Assembly: GCF_901709675.1 (NCBI RefSeq)
Contig: NC_051106.1
Location: 9,310,001-9,374,000, forward strand
DNA length: 64,000 nt
DNA from: Syngnathus acus
Lineage: Eukaryota > Chordata > Actinopteri > Syngnathiformes > Syngnathidae
Direction of reading: 5' to 3'
Both the position numbers and the translations under genes were made by a program. Below, piece after piece: positions 13,656 through 27,200 of the stretch. A model generated the notes under the pieces. That model was not told the origin of the DNA and did no database searches. It worked only from the letters and a program-made list of their open reading frames with translations. Each line of letters opens with the position of its first letter. The stretch's first letter is position 1.

Positions 13656-15343
13656 TGATAGAAGTACAAGTTTATCAGGCAATCTGGTGGAAGCACAACA
13701 GGATGAACATCCACTATTCAAGGACATGGATAAGAAGGAATAAAAAAAAAAAAGCCTTTCTTCACTTCTCTCCAGCATGCTCACATTATGTTGAGTAACA
13801 CAGCAGAATGAATTGATATTTAATGAAACACCCCCTCGCATCCTCCACCAAATCTGCTCACAAGTAATCGAGTCCAATGGAGGAGGGAGAGGGAGGGGGG
13901 GAAAAAAAAAAGTAGGGCACGTCTGCAGATTTAATGAGGCAAAAAAGCGCTCTATGACAAGCTTATGTTTTCTACTCCAAGCAGCAGAGCAATGCAGCAA
14001 AAGACACACTTGATTTTCCTCACTGTTGTATAAACTGCATGTCAACGCAATCACATTTGATCGTTTTTGCAATGTAATCCTATTGAGTAGGCTTAGAGTG
14101 CATTAAATCTCAAGCCCCTTTTTCATCTCTGATATGTTTTTTGCTTTGGTCATTGTGCTACATTGTGGGACATGAGATACTCAAACATTCTCTTGATGGA
14201 GCTCACAATCCATTTGTTTCCATTTCAACACAGTTTTCCAAATAGGAAATACTGATAATCGAGTCAATGTCCTCCAGGTCAGACGACCACAATGATAGAC
14301 TCTTAACATACCTTTTGCATTCTTAACCACCGCAAAAGTCGACTTATTTTTTTCAACCCACTCCTAATTCTACAGTGGGTTCTTGGTTTTCAGTGGTTCC
14401 GACATATGACATTCCGTTACATGCGGTACTTCCAGTGTTCAAGGAACAGGAGAAGAGAGAAGCAAAGAATCGTTCCTTTTTTCTTATTCATCCGCTTGTT
14501 TTGTATTTACAGCCTAATTAATATTTTGATATTTAAAAAAAAAAAGAAGATTTTTTTAATTCTTTTTTTACCATAATAAGACCGTTTGCAAAGGTTAGTA
14601 TCGTGAAATGATGTGTAAAATTACTTGATATGTCAAACCCAATTCCATACACTTTCATCATTAATCTTGGACCTATTCCCAAAATAGCTCACTAATTAAT
14701 TGGACATTGTGATTTTCAGTGTTGAGGAAAAAATAAAATAAAATGTGTTAAACAAAAGAAATAAAAATTAGCTTCACAAAGTTAACCGCTGGTGAAATGT
14801 CAAATGGTAAAAATCAGACACTAAAGTGGTCACGGACATGAAATATAAATAGACAGGACATTATCACAGAATTGTCCCCAAAGGGCAGAGTCATAGTGAT
14901 TGTGGCATGAGCTTGCACATGCCATTTAATTGGCAGACCTAAACAATTTGCAAAGCTCAAGCATGTGCTAAAACAGCTGGGTGCTCAGTAATGTGATCAT
15001 TTTGTAAAAGCAAATGAAATAAAATGTGTTTACCTGACACGGTGAATTATTTGTCTCAGAGTTTTATTCCTTGGTCCAACTAGCAAAGCCGTATTGGACT
15101 AATCCAACACCTTTTATGGCAAAGGTGAGCAGAGTTGTACCATGTTTGGTCAAGGCAGAGGGGTGTTTTGCTTAACTGCCCATGAAATCTGTTTTTATAG
15201 GGTACAAACATCAATATTGATGTTGGGATAATATCGTCCTGCTTTAATAAACCGCTACATTTTTGTAACTAGGTTGAATGTTACATTCCATTTGCTGCTT
15301 GGAGAGCCATTTTAACCATCTAACCAATTTTAAAAACTGTGAT

Positions 15344-15464
15344 TGAGAGTGTGAAGGATTGTTTGTACCTGTGTGCCCTGCGATTGGCCGGCGACCAGTT
15401 CAGTCACGCGCCGTCACACCTGCAACCCTTGTGAGGATAAACATTTTGGATATCAATAAATGGC
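15344..15464 (+). repeat. Dispersed fish repeat remnant (GCGATTGGCCGGCGACCAGTT family)
   Basis: The string TGTGCCCTGCGATTGGC, then CGGCGACCAGTTCAG, then AACCCTTGTGAGGATAA matches from memory a repeat found in thousands of copies in teleost genomes. The middle is deleted. Confidence 0.6.
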
Positions 15465-16585
15465 TCATGCACAAGGATGGAAAATAAAAATTCAATTCAT
15501 TCAAGCATTTTAATATATGATGATTTGGATTGAGGGCAAACAATTGGCTCAGTAAATTCTCTGAAACATCTGCAAATGTCGAAAAGATACTTTTTTAAGC
15601 TTATTCCAATTGCTAAAATAAGCACCATTCCCATGGTATGACAACATTTGCCTCCATAGACTAATAATTATGGACAAGCAGTATATGTAAGAACCTTCCA
15701 GCAAGAGAGCTCATTTGAGAGGAAACTTCCACCAGCTTCTTAAGTATCATCGTGACAAGCAGAAACTGCCAAATACATCTCGAGGTAGGTTCCATATCCG
15801 TTTTATAATCCTTGTTGGGAATGTTGAAGCTTTCTTTTTCTTTCAACAATGCCACTGTGAACTGAGGCAGCTTTTAACAAGAGGCAACACGATCCACTTG
15901 TTTGTTCAATAGGTGTCACTGAGGCCGACTTTTCCAGCGTGCCTGCCTATCAATTTGTTTGTCTACATTCTTGGCGCACTGCAATCACAGTGCGACATTG
16001 TGGTTTGACACCATGCTGGTTGGAAAACAACAAAAACAATGCCACATTGACGCTACAATCATGAGCACCATCGGTTTCACTCCTGCTTTAGATTCTTCTA
16101 AAGCAGATTCTCTCTCAGTTTTATATAGATGCGTCACATTTGTTGGTCGGTGATCAAAAAAATGCCTTGTCTAGCAGTGTGCTTTTTCCCCCCGCACGTT
16201 CTAAAATGAAAACATGCATCTCAGCACGGCAAACTTTAAAGTGCCTGTCGCTTTCGCAATGGGAGATGAGGAGATGGAGGCAAAGTAGGAAGGAAAAGTG
16301 GAAGTTGTTGGGATTGCATTTGATTGCTGTCTGATTACTCACAGTGGGACTGACTTCAGTCAGTCATTCTCTCACTTAGAAACTCAGACTGCACTACTAA
16401 AATCATATGACTGGGCAGGCGTTAACATGATCTGAACAATAAAATACAATACAGTAAAGTGTAAAGTGTATTTTTACAATATGATTTTTTTCTCAATTAA
16501 AAAAATGGTTTATATCCATAATCTGATCATATTGACAGAACGTAATCTTTTGCTCCATTTCTCAATTTTAATGGATAAAAAACAA

Positions 16586-16607
16586 ATATATATATATATA
16601 TATATAT
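16586..16607 (+). repeat. AT microsatellite
   Basis: A perfect alternating AT tract of 22 bases in AT-rich surroundings. Confidence 0.9.
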
Positions 16608-17365
16608 TGAAAATGCAAGGTAGTACTTTCATTTGCACAAAAATGATAAATTCACACAAACATGTCTAATGTATTCATTATCTGGGGCTGTATGAGTAAG
16701 CCGTGACTTTATTTGATGAGTTTTTTTATTACCTCCCGAATGCGGCATGTCTTCAAGGAAATGAGCAACTCGAGAGAATGTCAAGTGTGCTTTGGAAAAG
16801 GAATCTGTGGAAAATGACTCTCAAACACAGGTACCCATTAAATGCTGTTTCCAACCGGAAAGTCTGCAGTAAGACTGTTTATGACTGTCTCTCGTGAAGT
16901 TAAAAGAAAAGAGGCGCCAACTAGGCACAAATCACTTATCACTCGAATGAAATGGTACTCGCCTGTTTAGATACGTGGTCATTTGCTCTTAGCTAAATAC
17001 ACAAAATAGACAATGAAGAAATGTTAAGGAAAAAGCATACAAGTCATCCTTTTTTGTTTGATCCATTTACACTTACATCCCCAAACAAACGTACTTTTAG
17101 CTACAGCGCACAGTATTTGCTTTTATGTCCTGGTGTTTGAAACTGCTGCACAGCTAATAAACCACAACTTTGTCGCGTAAACACAAAATGATTATGATCA
17201 TATTTTATATTCATCAATTGTATTATATTAATTATTGTCAACCCATCCTTTTTTATACAGATGACATGTCATGTTTTGTTATCCATCAATTCCCATTGGT
17301 GCGACTAATTGATATGAATGATGTAATCATAAGAATCATTTTTAATATATTGCCCCTACCCTTTG

Positions 17366-17501
17366 TATGTAAATATGTACCATTAGGTACCCTTAAGTAC
17401 AGATTAGCCCAGAAAAGGTACAAATATATACCCATGAGGATTCTGCTCCAGTGACAGGAAATTGGACCCTTAAAGGCACCATTTTTTTCTGAGCGTGTAG
17501 G
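17366..17501 (+). repeat. Dispersed DNA-transposon-like repeat (GGTAC-rich)
   Basis: The sequence repeats GTACC / GGTAC units (AAATATGTACCATTAGGTAC and others) and ends CCATTTTTTTCTGAGCGTGT. I recognise this as the end of an abundant fish element whose terminus normally reads TTTTTTCTGAGAGTGTA. The opposite end is not visible. Confidence 0.45.
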
Positions 17502-18965
17502 TAGGTCGTACAAAACTAAAAAATGGCAGGTTTACGTGACAGGCAGCACACGAGATGGAATGGCCCGGAAGAATGAGAGCGTGAAAAAAAAAAAAGGGAA
17601 AGAAGTGGCAAGAGAGAAAGCCAGGGGGCTAATGGGCTCGTGGCTAATCAATCCTGAGTGATGGCCACTTTGGAGTGGGCAAGGCTGACAGATGGAGACC
17701 ATCCATCCCTCTGCTTTAACTCTCCCCCGACTCCCCTGGCTCGTAACTCCCTTCGGCAGGCACTGAAACGATGTACCCCGCCCCACCGCCTCCGAGAGGG
17801 CATCTAACATCTCGCCCATTCCCAAAAACATATGGAGACAAACTCGGCCCAGCCGGTGTTTGGCTGAGCGCTCAATCTATTTATCATGTGCCAAACGACC
17901 ATATCTTGGGTCAATACTGTTATTCCCGACATGGATGGCTTCAGTTGTAGATTGATACTCCACGAGGATTGATTGAACTAAATGAGCAGTGGGATCGATT
18001 TCTGGAGGAAGGGGGAGGTGAACGGTGCTGGAGTTACTACGCAGGCAACCGCATGCTTCTCTTGGACGCTTACACTCGGAATGAAAATGTTCGCTTCATA
18101 CAAGGTCATAAATCAAAGATTTGCCACTGTTGCAGGGAAAAAAGACCATTTTTCCACATCGCCGTACAAACTGGGATGGAGGCCCAGCGGCCGAACAATT
18201 AGTGGAAAAAAGAAGTCGGAACGTTTTTGCCATTTAAAGCATCGTAACGCACTGCGGTTATCCAAACAAGGAGTGTGGAGGAATTTTGAACATCCAATTG
18301 AACCCAACACTCTCGTAGAACTAAGAACGGATTAATTCTATTTCATATGCAGCATCGCAAGAACTGCCTTGAGAGCTTTTTTATGGCGCTTGTAACCAAG
18401 TTGGAATCTAAAAGAGGGTCAGTGAAGAAAGCAGTGTCGTAAATTGCCCTCTAATGGCCTGCTAAAAAAGATTCAATGAGAGACATAGATAGATTGATCG
18501 ATCGACAGATACATAGATACTGATGACATGAGTGCAACTCAATGACAACAAGGCAGAAGTTGGAGAAGAAATTGGTTTCATGCCTTGCGTTATTAGGAGA
18601 CATGCTGCCTGCCACCGCTTGAATTGTACAACAGCTGCAAAGCTCCACTTGCTACCGTGCTTTCTGTATGTGCATCTGTGCACACATGCAAGTGTCCCAT
18701 GGGTCCGTCCCTTTTTGCACATGAAATCATACAATCCTGCATTGTTTGTTCAGTCTGAGCTGTGCCAGTCTTCCTTCCCCTGATGTTTTCCTGCCACAGC
18801 TGTCGTGTCAACAGTCACGTCAGTCAGTCAGACTGCAATACGATTCTTCCCCCAGACTTTGCTCAAGCTTAGATCCAGCATTTCCCGTACTGCAGAAAAA
18901 AAGGGTCAAAGCACAAGACGCAGATGGCAGAATGTTGACGGAGTTTTGAAGAAATCCAACTCTAC

Positions 18966-18996
18966 GGGAGGGAGGGAGGGAGGGAGGGAGGGGAGG
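18966..18996 (+). repeat. GGGA tandem repeat
   Basis: Seven or so GGGA units. Four or more G3 runs in a row make G-quadruplex formation possible. Confidence 0.9.
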
Positions 18997-19114
18997 CGGT
19001 TGGTGGAGTTTTGCAAGGTCGAAAAGGCAGAGAGGAGGGGAAAAAAGAATAGATCTGGCTTGAAATGAGGGAGGAAAGTGAGCTGGAGACGGGCCGTTTG
19101 TTTCCACAACCCAG

Positions 19115-19144
19115 CACACGCACGCACGTACGCACGCACGCACA
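19115..19144 (+). repeat. ACGC tandem repeat
   Basis: Tetranucleotide repeat of ACGC units with one ACGT unit, 120 bp from the GGGA tract. Confidence 0.85.
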
Positions 19145-20489
19145 CCCTGGAACCAATCCACTGAAATCACGCCAGAATGTGTATTGCTCTAAAATTCATG
19201 CGCTATCTGTATATATCTATAGATCACTCAGATAAAGTTATAAATTCCACAGTTTCATTTCAAAAGTGTTGATTTAGCCAAGATGTATGTCAGTAGGACC
19301 TCCTGGGCTAATCCATATCCTTCTTAATAGTGGACTGCGAAAAGCGACCACTGATCCCCTGACGTTATGAAAAATAAAGTCTAGCCTCTTTGAAATGAGA
19401 GAAAGCCACCTGCTGGGTTGTGGAATTAAATGAAGCTGTTATAACATTATCTCACTTCACCTCCAAAGAAGCTAACGTGCTGTAATTAAATCCATGCTGA
19501 TTAACTTCGGCGACATCAAATGTACAATTAAGGCTGCAACATTATACTGGCTTTGAGAAAATGTCAACGTATAAAAAAAAATGAAAATTTCTACAAGTAT
19601 AGTATGTATTCCATTTCTCAACATGTATATATATTTTTTTATCATTTTAGCTATGGACTGTCTGTTTTTGAACGGAGGATGCCTTTTTACTTTTATGGTA
19701 ATTAAAGGTGCCTGAACTTTTCCACGCTCAGACCAAAGAATAGTTTCTGAGAGTAAACCATTGAGGGCTAATAATCAGATAAGTGCTCATGCCCGGTGAG
19801 CACTCTTTTTGTTGCCTTGCGCTGTGATGCATGGAGCGGCCATTGAAAGGCGACGCTGGGCAGCAGAAGGCGCTGAGATGAACAGGTGACAACACACACC
19901 ACGGCTCGCCCTCAGACGGCTCGCCAGGCTCAGTTTACTGTAGAAAGTCACAGCAGATGGTGCCCAAGGAAGTCAATGAGCACCAGATGGGGGTAGAAAA
20001 GGAGACAAAGAAACTGACGGGGATGGGGTAACACAATGACGCAAAAGTGGAGTGTGCGGGCTTAGGTGGTGCTTGGGTGCATTCATTGTTTGCTTGTTTT
20101 TGCAAAGTTCATTGCCTCCTAATTTCAGTGCCAGTAATTTCTTGAGTTCCCGTGCTATTGTTGTGCTCTGACATTTAATATGTGTACGAGGTGAGAAACA
20201 GGCTCTCTGTTAAATGGCCACTGGAATGTTAACAGGGGAGGCTGGGGGGTCAAAATGATTTAAATGCCACACAGATGTGTCGCCATGATGCAATGTAACG
20301 CAATGGTAGCACTTGGAAATACAACTTGGATGCGTTGAATAAGCACATTAGGTTGTAACGCTAAAGTTTCAATGAAGTAACCTTACACTGTATAGACAAT
20401 GTTGCACATGTTATCTTGTTTTTCAATCTTTCCCTTAAGCCACACCCCCTTCATGGCCCATCTGGCCATGATTATTGGCCTGAGCCAAC

Positions 20490-20511
20490 ATTGTGTCTCC
20501 TCTGACACAAT
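20490..20511. repeat. Perfect 8-bp hairpin with ATTGT/ACAAT arms
   Basis: ATTGTGTC (20,490-20,497) and GACACAAT (20,504-20,511) are exact inverted repeats around a 6-base spacer. The arms contain SOX-type ACAAT cores. The function is unknown. Confidence 0.5.
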
Positions 20512-22345
20512 AGGGAGTCTTGGATCCATGTTGACTTTCTTTGACTTTTCCCAAATTCATCTCTTTCATCTTGGTTTCATTTTGTCTCCATTTTAACGAT
20601 GATACCTCGCGCTTGCTGGATTTGTCACCAAGCCATGAGCGCCGGTGTGGCGCTCTGCCAACGCTGACAGCTGGCAGGGAAGAAGAGCGAGGAAAATAAA
20701 CAGCGGCGGCGAGAAGGCAAAGTGAAAGTGATGTGGATGGCGGGAAGGAAGGTATGCGAGACATAATAATCAGGACAGGTTCAAAATTCTAATATCACCT
20801 TTTGGACGGACGGGAGTGTGATGCAGGCAGACAACAAAGTAGTCGAGAAAGTCAAGGCAAGGGCACTCTCTGTACTTTCACTTGATCAAATTTGTATTCA
20901 TCTATATTAGTCGTCAAGGTCACCTTTGTATTGAAAACATCACTCACTTAAATATACAGCACTGAGTTCAATTGATGGCCCAGAATTTTAGCTCACTGGC
21001 TCTGCACTCTGAAACTAGTAAACTAAAGATGTGTTGATAGGCCACACCTTACATCAACAAGAGCATTCATTCATTCATTCAAAAAAAAAAACATCTTTGG
21101 GATTCCCTTTGTCACTCGACAATCTGCTGGAAGACAGACAGCAGGCCGCTGTGCTACCGGGGTGGCCAGATTGACCAATTGTGGACATATTTTGTCTTCC
21201 AAGATAATAAACACTCAGCTGTTTGCTAACAATGCTGAGCTCTCATTCTCATCCACTGTGGAGAATGAGAACATTTTATAATAATCCTTATTGGGATGTA
21301 AAGGAGTATAATGAGTGACCCTTTCTTTTATATTAATATCTGCTTAGTGTTTATTTGGCAGCATAACAATATTCTTCCCCTCTCTTGCCTGCAGAGTAAA
21401 AACAACATGAGCAGGGTTCCAATATATACAGTGCACGCTGATGTATGAGCACTCCTGTGGAAAAACATTTTGGTATTTTGCAGCTTGGAATCCCAAACAT
21501 CACCAGGGTTCTTTCTCACTTGGATTGAGGAGGAGATTTGGGAGAGGAGGGAAACAAAAATGCAGCATTCCACCAGCCAGTAAAATGTCACAAACACATT
21601 TCAACGAAGCATGCCACTGCTAAGAAAGGTATTGAAGAAAAAATGGGGCACAAAAAATGAACGATTATTCGCCGTGTGCAAACAGGCTAAAAGTCTCGCT
21701 CGCACTTGAGACGAGATGGTCGAAAAGGTCTGATCAAGAAAAGGGGGGATGGGGCTTGAAATAGGAGACGGAGCAAAGAGAAGCAAATCGCCACTTTTTT
21801 TTTTTAATCCACTCAATGTATGTCAGTGGGCTGAGCTATCTGCCTGGCCCACATCTGAGTTCCTCAGCCTTTGCCAGCAATTCAAAGCACTTAAGTACAG
21901 TAGTCTGCTGCCAAAGGAGCCAATTCATATTCCGAGTGCGTACGCTGCACTCTCACGCGGCGCAGCCCAGCACACTACACTCTCCCATTGACTGGCTAAT
22001 GGACAGTGTGAAGAGGTCTAAGCAGGCCAGCAGATACACTTCATTAAATCCTCAATGGCACTGCCGCATCTTTTTTTTTTTTCATTAAATATCAGTGCGC
22101 ATTTTAAACACTCACATATGATACACTCCATTATTCCCTTTACATAACTAATGCAAACATTGTGATTTTTTAATATGAAGTGCAGAATATGATTGACACC
22201 TTAATGGATGACTGAAAAACTGGGCATTGATTGTACATGTGAGATTTAAACATAAACACATCATTTTGCGGTGGAAGAATACTTGCTGATTGAAGAAACA
22301 TAACCCTGCTATTATAAAGCCTTTAGAGTAGACCAATCATCTGTG

Positions 22346-22359
22346 GTTGCCATGGCAAT
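22346..22359. promoter_or_regulatory. X-box-like RFX motif GTTGCCATGGCAAT
   Basis: This is a palindromic X-box with a single deviation in the last base, in the gene desert upstream of marcksl1. The assignment is by motif only. Confidence 0.42.
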
Positions 22360-24275
22360 GGCTGTTTCGCAATAGACTTGAAATACAATGTACGTGTGTG
22401 TGTATGTGGCAACTTTCTGTAGTGTGCCGTTTGCTAGCTAATAATGACTACACAACAAAAAATGCACTTTGGGTACCACAATTTACACAACTTATTTAAA
22501 TAAAATAATTTAAAAATTGTAAAAAAAAAACTAAAATAACCCTATGGCCTAATTATCTACCTACAGCTATACAGTAAAGAATGACGTCAAAAAATGTTTT
22601 CCGCTGCATTAAAAAAAAAAAAAATCCCAGCAGCTGAGAATGACAGCAAATGTGGCAGAAATGTCAGAAGGACAATTTATCTGCCCGGGCCTGCCCTTCA
22701 CATGGCCCATAGTCTTCAGTAATGAATGGGCCAGTGTGCGGGTGCGTGTCAGCATGTAACAGTACATGACTACATGTGAGCAAAGCATGAATCGCATCTG
22801 CCCAGGGCGCTAATGGTAACTTTCAAGGTATGAAAGGAAGTTTCTTGTCAGTGTGAAGAAATATGACAGGAAATACAAACGCTTCACTACACTGTACATT
22901 AACATGGTGACAATGTTAACAGGATGACTTTTATTGGACAGTATGTCTAACCTCAGAGAATACTGACGTTTTATGAGTAGTTGTGGGCTGTTTTATGGAC
23001 TCAGCAATTGATGTTTACAATACTGAATCTGCTTGTACAATTTGAAAACTTTTATACACAGCCTGCTGCATATGAAAAGATTTTTTATAAACTTGGCTAA
23101 CCGATGGTAACCTTTAAGAGAGAAATTTGAGCAAAAACAGTATCCGGATGCGGAAATTAAACTTAAAAGGCAACAGGTTTGAAGGAACGCTCGTGGAAAA
23201 TCTGGCACATGAGACATACTTGTTATGCTGTTTGGAATGTTCTGTGCATTTGAGGCATCATAAAAAGAAAATACCAAGATATCTTTATATTGCGTTTTCA
23301 CAACAGCTGTCATCGTAAAAAGGCCCTTTACGGAACATATCAAATAATAACACAAAAGAACCCCAAGCAAATACGACAAACTGGACCATGTGCCAGAGTT
23401 GCATAATGCATCACATCACATCATGGGGATTAAAAAGCTTCAAAGCAGGCTGAACCCTGTACAATGTCCTTCACTTTTTAAAGGCGCAACCAAAAGGAAC
23501 ATGAACTTTTGAAATTGAAATTGTCGGAGTGGAAATGGAGACATTTCCATGTGAAATTCCTAAAAAAAAAATTAACACAAGTTCTACATCTGTGGTCCGC
23601 TCCCTCGTTTCAGGGTCACTGTCCTTTTGGTCCACTTAGCCAAGCCCTTTGTGACCCCTCCAGCCCAGGAGGCTCATCCTGTTTCCTACAGTTTCCTCTT
23701 CCCCACGGGCAGGAAATTTCTGGAGGCCACGGATACACGCAAACATATAAGCACGCACACACCAGGGGAAGAGGCAGGAAGTGAGCTCACTGTAGCACCT
23801 GCAACCAGGAAATAGACCAGACCCAGCAGGGAGGCGGATGAACAAACTTCTTTGTGTGTCTCTTTGTTTTCCTCTCACTGTCTGTCCCTCAAACTCATAC
23901 ACATGCAAAGACTTATGTATATAAACAAGTTGAGAAGATACTGAACATACTGCACCAATTTAATGTCTTGGATTTTGTGTAGACCCCAAGCCTTTTTAAG
24001 ACAAAGATTGTGCTGTAAAATTGGAGTCAAAGTTATTTCTTTCCAGTGCCGCATCACCCGGCAGTCCATTTCCACAGACACACCACCTCGGTTAGAAATG
24101 CATCGGCCAGAAAATTGAAACAACATTCTGCATCTGGTTTACCGCCTGGATTGCGAACGGGGCAAGAAAAGGTTAACAAGAAAATAAAACCTCCAAACTT
24201 GCAAGCCGCTTCAATTAGATGGAGGATAATACTATTTTTCTATCCTACGAGTGATTCTGCGGGAGGGAGACTCAT

Positions 24276-24298
24276 CCCGGGCCGGGCCGGGCCGGGCC
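24276..24298 (+). repeat. GGGCC tandem repeat
   Basis: About four GGGCC pentamer units, giving a short very GC-rich spot. Confidence 0.85.
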
Positions 24299-24299
24299 T

Positions 24300-27200
24300 G
24301 CCAACTACACTTCAGTCCTCGTCTATGTTTGTATGTGCGGGATTTATGAATGAACCAGTCAGCCAAGTTGGCACGGCTTACCGACTGGGTCGGTGTGTGT
24401 CTGTGTGTGTGTGGATGGAACTTCCTGTCAAAAGATGTGCGATTTCCTGCGCTCTCACAGCTGCTGGCTGAAGCACTCCGGGGGAAACACCCTTTTGTTA
24501 TTTTTTGGATTGTTTGGACAAAACGTTATGAGCTGAGAATCTTGGGTATATATTAGCGTATGACTTTGATTAAGAGCGAAAATGTTGCACTTGGGGAATT
24601 TAGCTCGCCACTTGTGTCAACAATGTCATTCTTAACAAATGTGGCACTCCTCCCTTTGTTTTTCCACATTTTGAGGAAAGGACTGGAGATACGCGGGGAG
24701 CTCTTTAAACTCCGTCAGCTAACATTCTTCATGATGCACATCATTCGTCTATGGAGCATGTCAGGAATGTAAAGAAATCCCCAAGTGTGTTTTCCAAACG
24801 TTTCAGGGCTCTTTACTCTTTCTCCCTTTCCATGACCTCGACATTCGTAGCTTCATAAAAAGCAAACTTCTGGAAACTAGCATCACGCTGTTAGTTTTTT
24901 AAGAAAATACTCCTTTCATGTCTATGTAAACATGGTGAAAAGATGCACGCTAAGTATTGGGTGTGACCAGAGGACATCAAAACAACAATGGCATCTGCAG
25001 TAAAGTTCTACTTATTGGTCTCCCTCAAGGCACAAGCTGCACATCTCTGGCTTGGGAAGATGCCCTGCTCAAAGGAACCTTAACAATAACCAGCTAGCCC
25101 AATACAAATGTATTTATTTATTCACATTTTTGTGGAACTGGGAGAATAACAGGTCAGTGCATAGTTTATTTACCAAATACTGATTCAGTTTACATGAAGA
25201 ATTCATAATAATATGTTTATGTTGCAAATTAGTTTTTGGTGAAGGGTGTCCATCACTTTCTATTGCTGAGCAAATGCAAAACGAAATTAAACAAGCATTG
25301 CAACGTAAAACTACATTTGAATGCAAGTAGTTTTAACTACAGTGAAGATTTGCATGAGGAAAAAAAAAGTAAAAAATAAGAAGGGCCACAGATGAATGAA
25401 CTATTTGAGTGTGCCGCTACACAAACTAGTCCATTGTTTGCCATTTGTGACCTTGAAATCGGGACCGTCGTAAACAAAGGCGCACCCATTTGTAGAAAAG
25501 TGCTCATGGGAAAACGTTGAAGCGTCTGTGTTCAAAGTATCGCAATTTAACGACTTTCAATGATTCATTGCTGATGATGACGCATACCTGGCTGGAAAAC
25601 GCAGTTTGTGTTATCACTGGTAGTAAAACAATAACCCAGAAGTGTCATAAATTAGGGGGAGGTATGAGACAAAGCATCCAAAGATTGATCAAATTCATCT
25701 TGATTGGGAATGGTAGGACTGAGTCATAATATTCTTGAGTGTTTGTAAATATTTCCACAACATCAACTCATGGAAAGAAAATTGAAATCCTCTGAAGTTT
25801 CATGATGACTTTGGCATCAATTTACATTTTAACTGCAAACAGACATTCCTACACCCACTCCTTGTTATTTATGGGGTCCTAATTGGTGGATGGCTACCTT
25901 TAGGGGGCAGCCACGATGGGGCCACGTCAAGAAATGTTCTTCTTTGAACTCTCCTGGGGGTGCGTTAACGGGCTGGCTTTGGGCAAATAGATCCGCTGGT
26001 CACTCAGTTAGCCTCAAGGACTAGTGTTATGCATCAAAGAGCCATAAACACCTTTGCAAAAATGCTCCTTTTATATTAGGTGTCAAAAAAGACTTTGGTC
26101 CTTCCAGCCTGCTGTTTCATACCACAAGGAGTTAAATATGTAAATCTGACACCCAGTTAGTGGTCAAGTTGAGTGCAGTTTTTTTTTTTTGAAGCAGAAT
26201 TGGAAAAGTGTACATTTCATTTAATAACATCAATTTTTAAATCCATTTATTAAATCTTAAATTTAAATAACATTCATTTAAAAAAAATTCTCTAACCTTT
26301 TAGTAAATTTCACACTGATCCAAATTTTGAATTTAATTGTTGAATTTCTGAAGTTGATGCTAAGTCAATCACTCCATATATTTTTTAAAGCTCTGCTTTC
26401 TGCCACAGTCTTTTTTAGTGACTCCATCTATCAGGTCTGCCCCCCGCCCCCCCTTATATTGTCTAGTGTCACATGTTTTGTCTGTCGCCCTCTTAGTTAT
26501 TACTCAACCTCAGCATAAACTCTCTCAGCCATGATCCCCTCATGCTTCTATCTCCCGGAGATGTTGTAAATTCTTTGAGCGTTTATCCGCCTGACTCACT
26601 GAGCGTGTCTCACTGTATCTTGATGGCAATCCTTCCAATGTGTCATCCCTCCCTATCTCTTGAGAAAACATTTGAGGTTGTTTCCTGTTCCTCTGGGATG
26701 AGCGACCCTGTATCCTATCCTGCATGTATTCAGCTGCCCAATGGGGCACAGCTACTTCCTGTATGACCTCGGGGCAGTCGGAGAGGAAGCGGGGAGTGGG
26801 AAATGGAATCATGTACGACTGAGAGCTAAAAGCATTATACAGTGCAAAAAGCTTTTGGTGCAGTCTGGCTGAATCCAGCTATTACTCTTCGTTATGACAT
26901 GGTGAGAGAGAGAGAGATCCCCAGAGAGGGTGAGATTGATGAGCGTGGTGACTCTACTTTCACACACACATGCAGATCATTAGTAGGCTTTTCTTCTATT
27001 CCAATTTATGGATGTCTTGGACTATTTTAGGGAAGTGGCAACATTTAGGGAAAATGCAAATGTTGTCAAAGTGTTGCTCTTCACACAGAGCTGAACACTT
27101 CATTGAAAGTGCTGTGTACTATAGTAAACATGGCCGCCAGTACTTTTGTTTATTAAAATAAAAAATAAATTTGCATTTATAGGGGTTTAAAGTTTGACTT

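Larger units (their letters stand above)
10800..18960. other. Intergenic, no gene recognised
   Basis: It holds the purine-rich segment at 13,510-13,910, two dispersed repeat remnants, an AT microsatellite and one CNE-like stretch (14,870-15,015). Open frames up to 152 codons here are low-complexity and do not look like proteins. Confidence 0.65.
19150..24270. other. Intergenic, candidate non-coding elements only
   Basis: Two segments look like regulatory sequence: 19,430-19,560 (several TAATTA-type cores) and 19,690-19,930 (TAATCAGATAAGTGC and neighbours, non-repetitive). It also contains the hairpin at 20,490 and the X-box at 22,346. Confidence 0.6.

Noticed and set aside
13376-14072. Overlapping frames of 140 (+) and 152 (-) codons
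   Set aside because: Both are driven by G runs and A/T runs. No domain, no splice-compatible structure, low complexity.
24046-24471. 141-codon plus-strand frame
   Set aside because: Crosses the GGGCC repeat, with no recognisable protein features.
25901-25915. Partial CTCF-like string TAGGGGGCAGCC
   Set aside because: Only the 3' half of the motif fits, too weak to list as a site.
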